This document shows positions 1-11,700 of a stretch of DNA of 64,000 bases, piece by piece (within the stretch, counting starts at the first letter, position 1; each line of letters opens with the position of its first letter). The DNA lies in contig NC_056000.1 of NCBI RefSeq assembly GCF_018446385.1, positions 38,558,457-38,622,456 of the forward strand. The letters are read 5' to 3'. The translations under genes were made by a program, and so were the position numbers. The notes beneath the pieces are model-generated. The model saw only the letters and a program-made list of their open reading frames with translations, was not told where the DNA came from and did not search any database. The stretch is from Zingiber officinale. Taxonomy: Eukaryota; Streptophyta; Magnoliopsida; Zingiberales; Zingiberaceae.

Positions 1-1109
1 TTAGTCAAAGCTTGCACGGCAATTCAAATTCGTTTCGAATTCAGTCAAAGCTTTGGCATTTGAGACAAGGCAATTTTGAAATTCGAATTCAAATTCGAAC
101 AGAGATGACACGGCAACTTCAAATTTTGAATTCAATTTGATCTTAGTTCTTCCCCTCTTTTCTGGTGGTAGCAACGCTCCCAAGGGATAACAGAGAGGAA
201 TGCTCCACATTTCAGAACTGCCAGAAGTTTGTCAAGTTTGTGCCGGCGATTGCAAGGAGCTGACTGTTCTGACTAACATCAAATAGGGCACTGTCGACTG
301 ATGCACGAAGAGTGAGTGCAAAGAGGCAATGGTTGGTGCTGCCATGGTGCTCGTAGGCCGACGGGAAGGCAGGGTATGCAAAGTCTTGGCCGGCAACAGC
401 CTTTTTCGATGACCAGCAAAGCTTTGCAGCTCTCCAACGACACTTGGGAGGGAAGAGGGCTGAGGGCACCTTGGGATATGTAGCAGCAACAGGATGAGGA
501 GGGAGCTCTCAAAATTTGAATTCAAACTAAAGCAAAGTAGAAAGAATGAGGGCTTGCACCCATAGTATGCAGATTTTGAAGGATGCAGAAATACTTCCAG
601 TTAAATGGGTCACTAGAGGAGCTACTAATTTCTGATTGTATCTTCGGCATGGAGGATGGCCAGAGTTAGCTTGCTGCGATGGAGAGTCACGATGGATACA
701 GTCACAGCCTTGGGGCATTCATTAGTGACAGTGATGCATGTTTGTTTGGTTGTGTGCTTGTGCTTGTACTCGAGATCATGGTTGATTGTGATGAAAGTTG
801 GTGTCTGCGGGCATCTGTTGAATAGATGTGAATGGAGAAGAGGTAGAAGAGAATAGAAGTTCCAATGTGAATGGGACTTTAGTCCCACATTGAGAGTTTC
901 ATGACATGTTGGTTGGTTTATATTAATTTATATACATTGAGGATGTGAACAAATGCATGGGGAGAGGTTCTCTTTTACGCGTTGGGGGGGGGGGCAAATC
1001 TAGGGCTCGGATTGCACTGAACCATATTGACTCGTGTGCAGACATGACCTGCGCGCACCGGACGCCGGACCGATCGGGGTAAATTTGCCCAAGTGGAACA
1101 ACTAATATT
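1..1109. other. Unassigned intergenic sequence
   Basis: No gene is supported here. Bases 1-520 are scattered with short AATTCAAATT/AATTTGAA words on both strands, and open frames in several phases overlap with no recognisable domain. Around 860-890 there is a word resembling the AGTCCCACATTG motif common in plant repeat promoters, followed by a G-run at 986-995. It is probably decayed repeat DNA flanking Copia-1. Confidence 0.4.
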
Positions 1110-1263
1110 TGCTGCATAAAATTTTTTTCTACTATGTAACTAATGCATTAAAGTCAAAATTAATGCAGAATCAAAGCGGTCAAGCGATAATGAGTGAAAC
1201 GATGGGCGTTTCACTACTTGACAAGTAATGGTCATTAATCAACCATTAACGTTGTTGTTAATC

Positions 1264-1282
1264 TGAGCTCCTATATAAGGAG
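1264..1282 (+). promoter_or_regulatory. TATA box of the Copia-1 LTR
   Basis: CTATATAAGGAGG is a strong plant TATA box, preceding an AC-rich leader as expected for the start of LTR transcription. A nearly identical box occurs in solo LTR S1 at 7,535. Confidence 0.5.
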
Positions 1283-1534
1283 GTTGTGATCACAAGCAGA
1301 AGACACACAACAACACAAGCAGAAGCTTTCCACCTTCGTTCTCTTATCCTCTGTCGTGCAACTCCTACTCGGCAGAGTGCCCATGATAGTATTCGGGTGC
1401 CACTCAGTTTGTCGTGATCACTAGTGCTTTGTGGAATCACGGTCAACCGTTGTATCCTGGGAAACAGACGATCCGAGTAAACCTCGAAGCACTGTCAGAG
1501 GTGAGCGAATCTGTTTCAAGGAAACTGCATCAAT

Positions 1535-2075
1535 CGCAGGCCTCGGTCAGCTCGCCCGGTCGGCCTATCTGTTCACCCGACCTGTCTGCTTGGACGGTCG
1601 GCATGTCTGCTCGCTTGGTCGGTCTGCCTATTCGCCTGACCTGTTTATTCGCCCGGTCGATCAATCTGTTCACCCGGCTTGTGTGTTCGGCCGATTTGTC
1701 TGCTCGCCCGATCGGCCTGTCTGCTCACCTGATCGGCCTGTCTGCTCGTCCGATCAGCTTGTCTGTTCACCCGACCTGTCTGCTTGCCCGGTTGGCTAGT
1801 CTGTTCGCCCAGCCTGTCTGTTCGCCCGACTTGTCTGCTTGCCCGGTCAACCTATCTACTCGCTCGGTCGGCCTGCCTGTTCACCCGACCTGTCTGCTCG
1901 CCTGGTCGACCAGTCTATTCGTCCGACCTATCTACCTACCCGGCCTACCTCTCACCAGGCCTATCTGCAAACCTGGTCAGTCTTATCGCCCGGTCGACCT
2001 ATTTTTGTCTCCCTATCATGCTGCTCGGTCGGCCTTTCTGATCTGTTGTGCCTGCTCGTGATGCTCGGCCGATCA
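1535..2075 (+). repeat. GC-rich degenerate tandem repeat inside the Copia-1 LTR
   Basis: More than 20 diverged copies of a roughly 20-bp unit built from CCCGGTCGGCC and TGTCTGCTCG words. It keeps three overlapping frames open (for example 1,414-2,061), but those peptides are low-complexity Pro/Arg/Leu/Ser repeats and should not be read as genes. Confidence 0.7.
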
Positions 2076-2279
2076 TCCCGATCTATCTACACTGTGCAGA
2101 CTTCCTTCATCACATGGCAGAAATCAGCCCCTACTGGCAGTCTGAGATTATCCGCTCAAGTCATCTCTATTGTAAGTTGAATTTAAATTCTGTGTAATTT
2201 TAAATTCAGCTAAGTCCCCAAAATCTCTGGCAATAGATTGTTTATCCAACAATCTTGAAACAGATTCGATTCTATTGAG

Positions 2280-4165
2280 ATGGCCACAGAATGGAATGTT
2301 GAGGTGCAACATATTCAACACGTGCAGGCCCCCTCCGGCCTGATTGGAACTGTGCCAATCAACCACGGGGAAAAGCCAGAGAAGTTCAGTGGGCTGAACT
2401 TCAAGAGGTGATTGCAGAAGATGCTCTTTTACCTGACCACGCTCAATCTAGCTCGGTTCTTGACCGAGGACCCTCCCAAGCGTGCTGAGGATGCTGATGC
2501 GCAAACCATTAGTGCAGTGAAGGCATAGACTCATTCTGAGTTCCTTTGCCAAAACTACATCCTCAACTGTCTTGCCGACTCGCTGTACGCTGTGTATAGC
2601 ATGAAGAGAACTACTAAGGAGCTATGGGAATTCTTGGACAAAAAGTATAAGACGGAGGATGCAAGGGCCAAGAAGTTCATTGTGGGTCGATTCCTATACT
2701 ACAAGATGGTTGACTCCAAGATGGTGATCTGCCAAGTCCAGGAGCTTCAGGTGATCTTGCACAAGATTCACTCAGAAGGGATGGTTCTGAGTGAAACCTT
2801 CCAAGTGGCTGCTATCATTGAGAAGCTGCCTCCCGGTTGGAAGGACTTCAAGAACTACCTGAAGCACAAGCAGAAGGAGATGAATGTGGAGGAACTCATT
2901 GTTCGACTTCACATCGAAGAAGACAACAAGAGTTCAGATAGAAAACTATTCTCTCAAGCTACTGTGAAAACCAACATGGTCAAACACGGTCAAAACTCGA
3001 AATGAAAGAACCCTAAGTCTTCCAAGATGGAACCCAGAGGAGGCATCAACAAAAAGAAGTTCTCTGGGAAGTGCTTCAACTATGAACGAGTGGGTTACAA
3101 ATCTTCGGAGTGCAGGAAGCCGAAGAAGAAGCAGGAGGCCAACCTAAACGAGGGACTAGAAATGGATAACCTCTACGCTATGGTCTCTGAGTTCAACATG
3201 ATCGGTTCAAACCCGCGACAATGGTGGATCGATACTGGAGCCACCAGACATGTCTGCTGCAATAAGGAGCTGCTCCACAACTTTGAAGAAGTCACTGGAG
3301 ACAAGCTGTTCATGGGGAACTTAGCAACCTCGGACATCATGGGCCAAGGAAAGGTGGTGCTGAAGATGACCTCGGGCAAAGACCTTACTTTAAACAATGT
3401 GTTGTATGTTCTGGAGATTCGGAAGAATCTAGTATCCGGATTACTATTAAGCAAGCATGACTTTCACATTATTTTTGAGTCAGACAGAGTTGTATTGTAC
3501 AAGAATGGAATGTTTGTATGAAATGGCTATATATCTGGTGGGTTGTTTAAGCTCAATGTAATGGTGATTAGGCCTAAGATAAATAAAACTAAAAGCTCTT
3601 CCACTTATATGCTTGAGTCTTCGTGTTTGTGGCATGGTAGACTAGGATATGTTAACTACGATGTATTGCGTAAATTAATTAATATGCAAAGCATATCAAC
3701 ATTCCTCCTTCACCCAAAACACAAGTGTGAGATTTGTGTTGAAGCAAAAATGACAAGGTCATCCTTTCAACATATTAAAAAAAAGTAACAAACTACTTGA
3801 CCTAATCCACACTGATGTGTGCGACCTAAAATGTACGCCAACACGTGGTAGTAAAAAATACTTCATCACTTTTGTAGATGATAAAATAAAATACTATTAT
3901 GTGTATCTTCTCAAAAGTAAGGATGAAGCTATAGAGAAATTTGCTCTATATAAGACTGAGGTTGAAAAAGCTTAATAGAAATATTAAGGTGGTTCGAAGT
4001 GACCGAGGCAGTGAATATGTATCACCGTTTGTTGAGTTATGTTCTGAACATGGGATCAGACACGAAACAATAGCTCCTTATACTCCTCAGCAAAATAGAG
4101 TTGATGAGTGAAAGAATCAAACGCTAAAGGAGATGATGAATGCTCTTCTATTGAACTCTGGTCGA
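2280..4165 (+). pseudogene. Copia-1 gag-protease-integrase polyprotein, broken
   Basis: One frame runs from the ATG at 2,280 to 3,788, interrupted by stops at 2,409, 2,526, 3,003 and 3,519. The UBN2-type gag (around 2,590-3,000) is followed by a zinc knuckle at 3,072-3,113 whose second Cys and His are both Tyr. The protease follows (WWIDTGAT motif near 3,222), then a GAG-pre-integrase finger (LWHGRLG near 3,630 and CEICVEAKM near 3,728). An A-run at 3,776-3,783 marks a frame change. The integrase core is visible in other frames: LIHTDVC near 3,806, VRSDRGSEY near 3,990 and the third acidic region near 4,100, with a further stop at about 4,109. It cannot encode a working polyprotein. Family assignment is firm; lineage was not determined. 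Confidence 0.85.
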
Positions 4166-4372
4166 CATCAACAATCGAGCGGTGACCTTAAACTCTAGTC
4201 GACATCAAGGGTCGAGCGACGACCTTAAATCCCAGTCTTCACCTAGTCCACGTCAACAATCGAGCGACGACCTTAAACCCGGATCTACATCAACGGTTGA
4301 GCGGTGACCTTAAACCACAGTATTCACCTAATCTTCCTCAACGGTCAAGCGACGACCTTAAACTCTTGGCTC
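4166..4372 (+). repeat. Tandem repeat with GCGACGACCTTAAAC units
   Basis: Five diverged units of roughly 40-50 bp, each containing a CATCAACGGTCGAGCG-like word and then GACCTTAAAC. It begins exactly where the Copia-1 integrase sequence ends, so it probably belongs to the repeat into which Copia-1 was truncated or joined. No coding potential. Confidence 0.65.
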
Positions 4373-4672
4373 AGTGAGCGGGCAAGCGTCGATGAATCGT
4401 GAACCCGGACTACTCAAAAGTTTGAAGTCTTTAAAATACAGTGATCGTTCGGGACTATTCTTCAAAATATTCCAGGGTCGATCGGAAGGTCGCGGAATCA
4501 TAATGAACTCTAAAGACAAAAAAGATCGATCGGCTAAATGGACTAATCGTAGACGATCGGAGGAGTCACGAGGCCACGAGTTGAAAAAACAAATACAAGG
4601 AGATTAAGCTTGGCCGAACGGACAAGCATTCATTAAAACTTTAAAATTTTTACAGGGAGGAACTCTCAACCT
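4373..4672 (-). other. Sequence 3' of the gypsy-type gene
   Basis: Downstream of the minus-strand stop codon at 4,673. It holds a short + strand open frame (4,374-4,607) without similarity to anything I recognise. Likely 3' untranslated or internal retroelement sequence. Confidence 0.35.
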
Positions 4673-5744
4673 CACTCAAGCAAATCTAAGGCGTCATCAG
4701 GCAGAGACGCGGAAAGTTTGCCCCGGCTAATGATGTTGCTGGTCAGAGTTGCCGATAGGTAGCCTCCCTCTCTGAGCTGGTCAATCATCCCGTCGATCAC
4801 CAGGTCGAATAGGGTGAAGTGTCCGGTCAATGACTTTATCGTTGAAAGTATCCGAGTGGATGTAGTTCTTCTTCATAATCTCGAACTGGCTAGCCTCGAC
4901 ATCTTGGTAAGCCTTCAAAGCCGCTTGGGAGGCCTCCAGCCCGTCCTTTGCGGTGGCAAGCGCATTATTTTTTACGGAGAGTTGGCCGCGAAGGGCAACT
5001 TCTTCAGTCAACCGACTGTTCCGCTCGGCCACTAGAAAATCCTCAACTTCCTTGAGTTTCTTGGCCAGAGCCTGGGCCTCCTTATTCTTCAAGTCGAGGT
5101 CTTCAATGGACCGAAGCTTCCTCGCATTGGCCGACTCGATCTTGGCGTCAAAAGTGCTAACCTGCTTGTTGAGTCGAACCAGCAGAGTGGTCTGCTCTAT
5201 GCTTTTTCCCGCTCGGCTTCTAATAGATGTTGGTTGCTCTTCTCCAAGTCGTCCCTCAGCTTAGACACTTCAGCATTCGTCTGCTGCTAAGAGGAGGATG
5301 ACTGGTCGCTCGACGTTTTCAGTTTCTTCACTTCCTCCTCCAAAAAATGTGGGCCTTTGGCACATGGTCAGGCTCTCCACCCAGTACTGCAAACAATAAA
5401 GAGAATATAAGCTCCGATTAGAGATAAACTATGAAAATGCAATACTTATCCCAGTAGACATCTGGGTGTGGTTGTCCGCGAGTGACCCCGGAGGCATCAT
5501 CGCTGCACGGGCCCAGACATCAACCCATTTTTGGGCGAGTGGCCCTTGGATGATTATTTGGTGCTCGAGAGCTCGGGATTCAGCTCTAGATTCACACCAC
5601 TTCTCAGTCGGCAGATGCAGTACCACTGTTATATGGCGCAGGTCGTTTGGGGCTGACTAAGCAAAGGTAGCTCATCTGGGCAGCCGTGACGAAGACGCCA
5701 GACGGATGCCCGATTTCTTGACCTTTGATGGTGGTGGCATGAAA
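4673..5744 (-). pseudogene. Gypsy-type transposon protein, C-terminal half (split gene)
   Basis: Minus-strand coding piece whose other half lies at 33,288-34,491; the two were separated by insertion of Copia-2. The part near 4,780-5,240 encodes a charged coiled coil rich in Lys, Glu, Ala and Leu, and the frame ends in LDLLE before a stop near 4,673. An intron is visible at about 5,390-5,455, with acceptor TTGTTTGCAG on the minus strand and a donor that appears mutated to ATAAGT. Frame changes near 4,800 and 5,230 break the coiled-coil frame. This architecture matches plant proteins annotated as putative gypsy-type transposon proteins (Transposase_28 class), which lack pol enzymes of their own. 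Confidence 0.65.
5740..5744. other. Left target-site duplication of Copia-2
   Basis: TGAAA precedes the left LTR; TGAAG follows the right LTR at 33,288-33,292, a 4/5 match. Removing 5,745-33,292 rejoins the minus-strand gypsy-type gene. Confidence 0.6.
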
Positions 5745-6849
5745 TGTAAGGAACTAGGGCGCTAAACACGCTTAATGCAGCGGAAAACTTCTAGTTCCTC
5801 CAGAAGATCCATGTGAAGGGAAAGACATGTTATAATCTATACTAAGTTTATATCATGATAGTATACCTTTGATGCATGCACACGAACTCCAAACAGCTTG
5901 GATCTCAGCATGATCACATGTTCGCGCCTCTATGATATCCACATGAACAAGTGTCCGTTTGTCTCACAAACTCGTAAAATGAAGAAGGCAACCACCTAAG
6001 GTTATACTAGCAACCTTGATAGGAGGTCTTGAACTAGAGGAGAAGAGAAGAGGAAGGAAAATAAAGAAGTCAACCAAAATGAGAGAAAAAAATGCTTAAG
6101 TATTTTCATCCAATGAAAATACTTAATGAGCATTAATGAATATTTACACTCCATTAAGGACCGCATTTAAACCTCTTTATTTTGAATTCAATTTCAAAAA
6201 TTGAATGATTCATTGAATTTCAAAATTCAATAAATTAATCTCCATTAATCTTCTTAGTGAATGAATTCACTTGAGTTTAACTCAAGTCTAATCCACTTGA
6301 ATCTAACTCAAGTCCAATTCAATCGAGTCTTACTCAATTGATCTCATGCAATTTCAAATATAATGAATCACTATTTCATTAATTCGTATTGACTCCTTGA
6401 GTCTAGTTTGAATTGGACTCAATCTAATAATTAGATCCAATTGAGTCTAACTCAATAATTACAATTCGGATTAGACTTAATCCAATGATTCATCATATGA
6501 ACCCATCTCTAAATCTACTTATTTTTTGTGTGTGACCCAATAGGTTCTCGTAACGTTGGCAATGTATACAAATCAATATTTAGATACATAAGCAATGAGT
6601 GACATCTAGCAAAGTATCATTGCTACCCAAGTGATGAGAAAGTCAAGATCCGAACTAACCTGTCTATGGCTATTATCTTGTATGGCTTAGTCCCTCTATC
6701 CTTGATATCTAGATTGATCAATAAGGCATAAACCGTGTCATCCTTGTTGGTGCAGTTAACAATAGCAGTCTAACTCAAGTTTTGATGAATGACAAAGTAG
6801 GTTAAGTCAGTTTCATATTGATCTAACATTTCTATGAAGTGTACAGGAG

Positions 6850-7135
6850 AAGCCTAGACGAGTCGACGAGCTGACCTAACATCTGGTATGAAGTCCAGCT
6901 AGGTCGATGGGCTGACCTGATAGCTGGCACGAAACCCAGACAAGTCGACGGACTGACCTGACATCTGGAACAAAGTCCATCTAGGTCGATGGGCTGACCT
7001 GATAGCTGGCACAAAGTCCAGAAGGGTTGACGAGCTGACCTGACGTCTGGCACGAAGTCCAGCTAGGTCAATGGGCTGACCTGATAGTTGGCACGAAGTC
7101 CAGATGGGTCGAAGGCCTGACCGGATGTCTGGCAG
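6850..7135 (+). repeat. 41-bp minisatellite in S1
   Basis: About seven diverged copies of a 41-bp unit containing GGGCTGACCTGATAGCTGG and GAAGTCCAG. Alternating unit variants suggest growth by duplication of dimers. It keeps a minus-strand frame open (6,832-7,053) that is not a gene. Confidence 0.8.
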
Positions 7136-7534
7136 GTAAGTTAAGGTAAGTCACTGGAAGGGAGTGACTGTGAGGATGCGTTCTTGGGAAGGGAAGTTAG
7201 ACGTCAATCCAACTTAGAATCATTTTGGTACTCTAATTTGAGATCTTGATTAGATTCTAGTCTCGGTGAGATAGAATCTAATTACTATTCTGTTTGATTA
7301 TAAACTATGCTAATACTCTATTTTGTAGGATATATAATTTATGTTTACCTCGGACTAACGTTTTCTTGCAGGAAGGAGATTGCTGGAAAATAAGGATCCA
7401 GGTGCCCGGAAGGGATCCGGGCGCCCGGAGGCAAGTTTTATCCTCCAACGCACGTCGACACATGGAACTTTGTGATTGGCTTGGCTATGTCACATTCCAA
7501 GCGCCCGAAAGGGATCTGGGCGCCCGAAGACTCC

Positions 7535-7543
7535 TATATAAGG
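7535..7543 (+). promoter_or_regulatory. TATA box of S1
   Basis: TATATAAGG sits about 380 bp from the LTR 3' end, as expected for an LTR promoter with R and U5 downstream. Confidence 0.5.
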
Positions 7544-8674
7544 AGGGTGAAAGCTAGAGCAAAGAGAACTGACAACACAAGATCTTTCATTGCTTGCTCT
7601 GCTGTGCTCCTGCGACACTGCGACCAGCAAAGTGCTGTTTTTCTTTTTAGTCTTTATTGTCGGTATTTCTTTTTTCTTAAAAGCAATTCTGTACTCTACT
7701 TTTGTAATATTTCGAATTGCTAGTGGATTACCCAACGAAAGCACTCAACGGGTGCGGGTCTTGGAGTAGGAGCCGATATAAGCTCCAAACCAAGTAAAAA
7801 ATTACTTGTATTAGCGTTGCTTTAATTTTATTTATTCCGCTACGTACTTGATCTTCTTTGCGACATTTTTAAATCGATATTCACCCCCCCCCTCTATCGA
7901 ATTACACAATCCAACAATCCTTTTATCAACCTTTTATGTTTCTTGATCTCTAAGTAGACACACTCAATCAAATAAGTTCAATATCTCATATTGACTCATT
8001 TGCGCATGACCATGCTTTCTTGTGTCGTACTAATCAAGGGACCTACAGACATCACTTCTGTCATATGGAAGGGATAGATATCATCTACATCACTCACATC
8101 CCTCCGCATAATTCATTACATACCTAGTGATCAACTTTATTGTCCACCTTGTTACAGGTGGTGTTTGCCAATACCAAAGTACACAACTCCTTATGTAGAG
8201 AACCGTAGTGACTTCAAGTCTAAGGACTATTCATATTAATAATCACATGAGAATATTTATGACACTCATATAGCGATCCATGAAACATTCTCATGGCGAG
8301 TCATTCAGTATATATTCTTTAATATAAACACATGTGTCAACTTGATATCTCATATCCATGACTTGTGAGATCAAGTCATCTATTGACCTACATGCTAGTC
8401 TCAATGCATTAATATTGTCCTTGTATATTAATGCTTGACTAGGAATAGTTAAAAGTAGTGTTCCATGTATATCTACAATATCTCACTATCAATTCAACTA
8501 ATTGATATACTGTAGATAAGAACCTACTACCCAAGGACATTATTATACTTATTCAATCGACACTGAACTAAAATAAATATAATAACCAACTTTATCTTTT
8601 ATTCATAATGAAATATGATACAAAATGAGCCCTTTACAATCATCTCATAATTGGTACTAGAGCTAATACTAATA

Positions 8675-8686
8675 ATCTCCCACTAG
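8675..8686 (-). promoter_or_regulatory. Polypurine tract of Copia-2
   Basis: On the minus strand, AGTGGGAGAT abuts the LTR start. This is the usual copia plus-strand primer site and fixes the element's orientation. Confidence 0.8.
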
Positions 8687-8708
8687 CACTAGTGTCAATC
8701 ACTAAGAA

Positions 8709-11700
8709 TCAAATATCCATTGACTTAGTGTGACCATCATGCTTCCTCTGTGCCAAAGCCTTAGTCAAAGGATCTGCAATGTTAGCATCGATCGGGACTC
8801 TACATATCCTCACATCTCTTCTATCGATGTTATCTCGAATGAGATGGAAACATCGTAGTATGTGTTTGGATCTCTGATGAGAACGAGGTTCCTTAGCCTG
8901 TGCAATAGCCCCATTATTATCACAATATAGGTCTTTTGGGTTCGCTATACTAGGAATAATACCAAACTCTGTGATGAACTTCCTGATCCAAATAGCCTCC
9001 TTTACTGCAGCTGAAGCAGAAATGTACTCGATCTCTGTTGTAGAATCAGCTACTGTGTCCTGCTTTGAACTCTTTCAGCTCATAGCACCACCATTTAAGA
9101 AAAACACATAACCTGACTGTGATTTGTAATCATCCTTGTCAGTTTGAAAGCTAGCATCAGTGTAACCCTTTACAACAACCTCTTCATCGCCTCTAAAGAT
9201 CAAGAAATAATCTTGAGTCCTTCTCAAGTACTTAAGAATATTCTTAACTGCTGTCCAGTGACCTTCACATGGATCTGACTGGTATCTACTCATGATGCTT
9301 AAAGTATACAAGATATCTGGATGAGTACAAAGCATGGTGTACATGATAGACCCTATAGCAGATGCATAAGGAATCTGATCCATGCGGTCCCTTTCTTCCT
9401 TAGAAGAGGGGCATTGAGTCTTTAAAAGACTCACATCATGTGACATCGGCAGGAATCCCTTCTTGGAATTCTCTATGGCAAAATGTTTAAGCACCTTGTC
9501 AATGTATGCACTCTGGCATAGGCCAAGTAATCTTTTAGATCTATCTCTATAGATCTTAAGGCCTAAAATATAGGCGGCTTCACCTAAGTCTTTCATTGAA
9601 AAACAATTCTCAAGTCAAGTCTTCACTGACTGAGGAATAGGGATATCATTTCCAATGAGAAGTATATCATCTATATACAATATAAGAAAGATGATTGTGC
9701 TCCCATTAACCTTCTTATAGACACAAGGTTCATCTTCATTCTTAATGAAACCAAACGTTTTGATTGCATCATGGAATCGAAGATTCTAGCTTCTAGAAGC
9801 TTGCTTTAATCCATAAATGGATCTTTGCAGCTTACAAACCTTTCCAGCATTCTTTGGATCTACAAAACCCTTAGGTTATATCATGTACACATCCTCGAGT
9901 AGATTTCCATTAAGAAATGTGATTTTGACATCTATCTGCCAGATCTCATAATCATTGTAAGCTGCAATAGCAAGTAAAATCTGAATAGACTTGAGCATCG
10001 CAACTGGTGAAAAAGTTTCATCATAGTCTATAACATGAATTTGCTTGAAATCTTTAGCTACCAATCTACATTTATAGGTACGCATATGCCCATCCATGTC
10101 AGTCTTCACTTTGAAACCCCACTTACACCCAATGGGTTTGATCCCGTCAGGTGGATCAACCAAAGTCCATACTTGGTTAGTGTATATGTATTCCATTTTG
10201 AATCTCATGGCCTCTAGCCATTTCTCAGAATCTAGGCTCTGTACAGCTTCCTGATAAGATGTAGGCTCATTAAGACCAACAAGCACTACATCGCCATGGT
10301 CAGACAAGAGAAATGAATATCTCTCAGGTTGACGACGAGTCCTATCAGATCTGCGTAGAGCGTGTGCTACTTGAACAGGTTGTTGCTTCACAACTTCTTG
10401 CGGTGTAACAAAATCCTGATCCACAACATCTTGTGGTACCTGTTCAAATTTCCATCAAGGTGTCAGTGCTAGTTTGTGCATCTTGAATTTCTTGAAGATC
10501 GACTTTACTCCCACTAATTTTTCTAGAAACAAATTCTCTTTCTAAAAAGACACCAGTTCTGGCAACAAACATCTTGCCTTGTGTGGGATTATAAAAGTAG
10601 TATCCCTTTGTTTCCTTGGGATATCTTACAAAATAGCACTTATCTTATTTGGGTCCTAGTTTATCTGAGACTTATCATCGAACGTAAGTCTCACAATCCC
10701 AAATCTTCATGAAAGACAACTTGGGACTCTTCCCAATCCATATCGTATATGGTGTCTTTATGACAGCCTTAGATGGAATGCGGTTAAGTGTGAAAGCGAT
10801 CGTCTCTAGAGCATGTTCTCAGAAGAAAGTAGGAAGATCTGTATGACTCATCATCAATCGTATCATATCTAATAAAGTATAATTTCTCCTTTCTGATATA
10901 TCATTCCATTGTGGTGTTCTAGGTGGAGTGAGTTGAGATATGATCCCACACTCAACAAGATGGTCATAAAACTCTTGGCTAAGGTATTCCTCACCTTGAT
11001 CTGATCGAAGCATCTTAATACTCTTACCAAGTTAGTTTTGCACTTCATTCTTAAATTCTTTGAACTTTTCAAAGGATTCTGACTTGTGTCTCATCAAATA
11101 CACATAGTCGTATCTACTAAAATCATTAATGAAAATAATGAAGTAATGATAGCATCCTCTAGTTTCTATTTTGAAAGGGCCACATACATCAATATGTATG
11201 AGTCCTAACAAATCATTAGCCCTTTCGCTATGCCCACTAAATGGAGTCTTTGTCATCTTACCTTGAAGACAAGATTTGCATGCCTCATATGATTCAAAAT
11301 CAAATGAGTCCAAAAGTCCATCCTTATGGAGTTGGGATATGCAACTCTCATTTATGTGACCCAAGTGATAATGCCAGAGATATGTTTGGTTCAAATTGTT
11401 AGACTTGAACCGTTTGGTATTAATATTATAGATTAGGTTTTCAAAATCTAGAACATAGAGGTTATTCATAAGAGGTGCACTATAATAGAACATATCATTG
11501 AAATAAACAGAACAACATTTGTCCTTTATTACAAATGAAAAACCTTTCTTGTTCAAACAAGAAATAGAGATAATGTTCTTTGTCAAAGTAGGCACATAAT
11601 AGCACTCTTCTAGTTCTAAAACAAGCCTAGTGGGCAAAGATAAGGAATATGTTCCTACAGCGACAGAGCAACTCTTGCACCATTGCCTACTCGTAGGTCC

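Larger units (their letters stand above)
1110..2252 (+). repeat. Probable 5' LTR of Copia-1
   Basis: The right end (TCCAACA, 28 bases before the gag ATG) and the internal TATA box at about 1,270-1,280 fit an LTR. The stretch after the TATA box (1,300-1,540) resembles the R/U5 region of plant copia LTRs. The left boundary at TGCTGCATAAA is inferred only. Confidence 0.45.
1110..4165 (+). mobile_element. Copia-1: truncated Ty1/copia retrotransposon
   Basis: A degraded copia element read on the + strand. A probable 5' LTR occupies about 1,110-2,252; it has a TATA box (CTATATAAGG at about 1,270), a GC-rich repeat tract, and a TCCAACA end at 2,246-2,252. Gag starts at 2,280, followed by protease and integrase remnants. 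The element stops abruptly after the third catalytic region of integrase, about 4,165. Reverse transcriptase, RNase H and a 3' LTR are missing. The primer-binding site after 2,252 is degenerate. The left LTR boundary is a guess because no second LTR is available for comparison. Confidence 0.75.
6745..7916 (+). mobile_element. S1: solo LTR inserted in the Copia-2 3' LTR
   Basis: 1,172 bp bounded by TGTTGG...CCAACA with an exact 5-bp duplication, ATCCT, at 6,740-6,744 and 7,917-7,921. It contains a TATA box at 7,535-7,543 and a C-run near its 3' end at 7,884-7,892, but no internal coding region, so it is a single LTR left by LTR-LTR recombination. The stretch from about 7,730 to the end (AAAGC.CTCAACG, CTTGGAGTAGGAG) is recognisably related to the corresponding part of L4, placing both in one LTR family. 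Confidence 0.88.
5745..8674 (-). repeat. 3' LTR of Copia-2 (interrupted by S1)
   Basis: Pairs base for base with 16,619-33,287 once insertions are removed: 5,745-6,744 matches 16,619-16,814 plus the start of 29,336-30,417, and 7,922-8,674 matches the rest. The plus-strand ends are TGTAAGGAA on the left and CTAATACTAATA on the right; the other LTR ends CTAATACTAACA. A polypurine tract follows immediately inside. The many short AT-rich ACTCAAGTC/ACTCAATTG words around 6,270-6,500 are shared by both copies. Confidence 0.9.

Noticed and set aside
625-888. 87-codon minus-strand frame with a Cys-Pro-rich stretch
   Set aside because: An overlapping + strand frame is equally open and neither shows a domain I can name; too weak to call.
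1414-2061. 215-codon open frame and two overlapping frames
   Set aside because: All three phases are open because of the GC-rich tandem repeat; the products are low-complexity.
6850-7135. Regular 41-bp repeat resembling a CRISPR array
   Set aside because: Units are contiguous and diverged with no unique spacers, and lie inside an LTR in a plant genome.
7881-7892. C-runs at 7,884, 12,749 and 31,751 as functional signals
   Set aside because: Simple runs; two are in the same LTR family position before the 3' end and the third is in S2. No further evidence of function.
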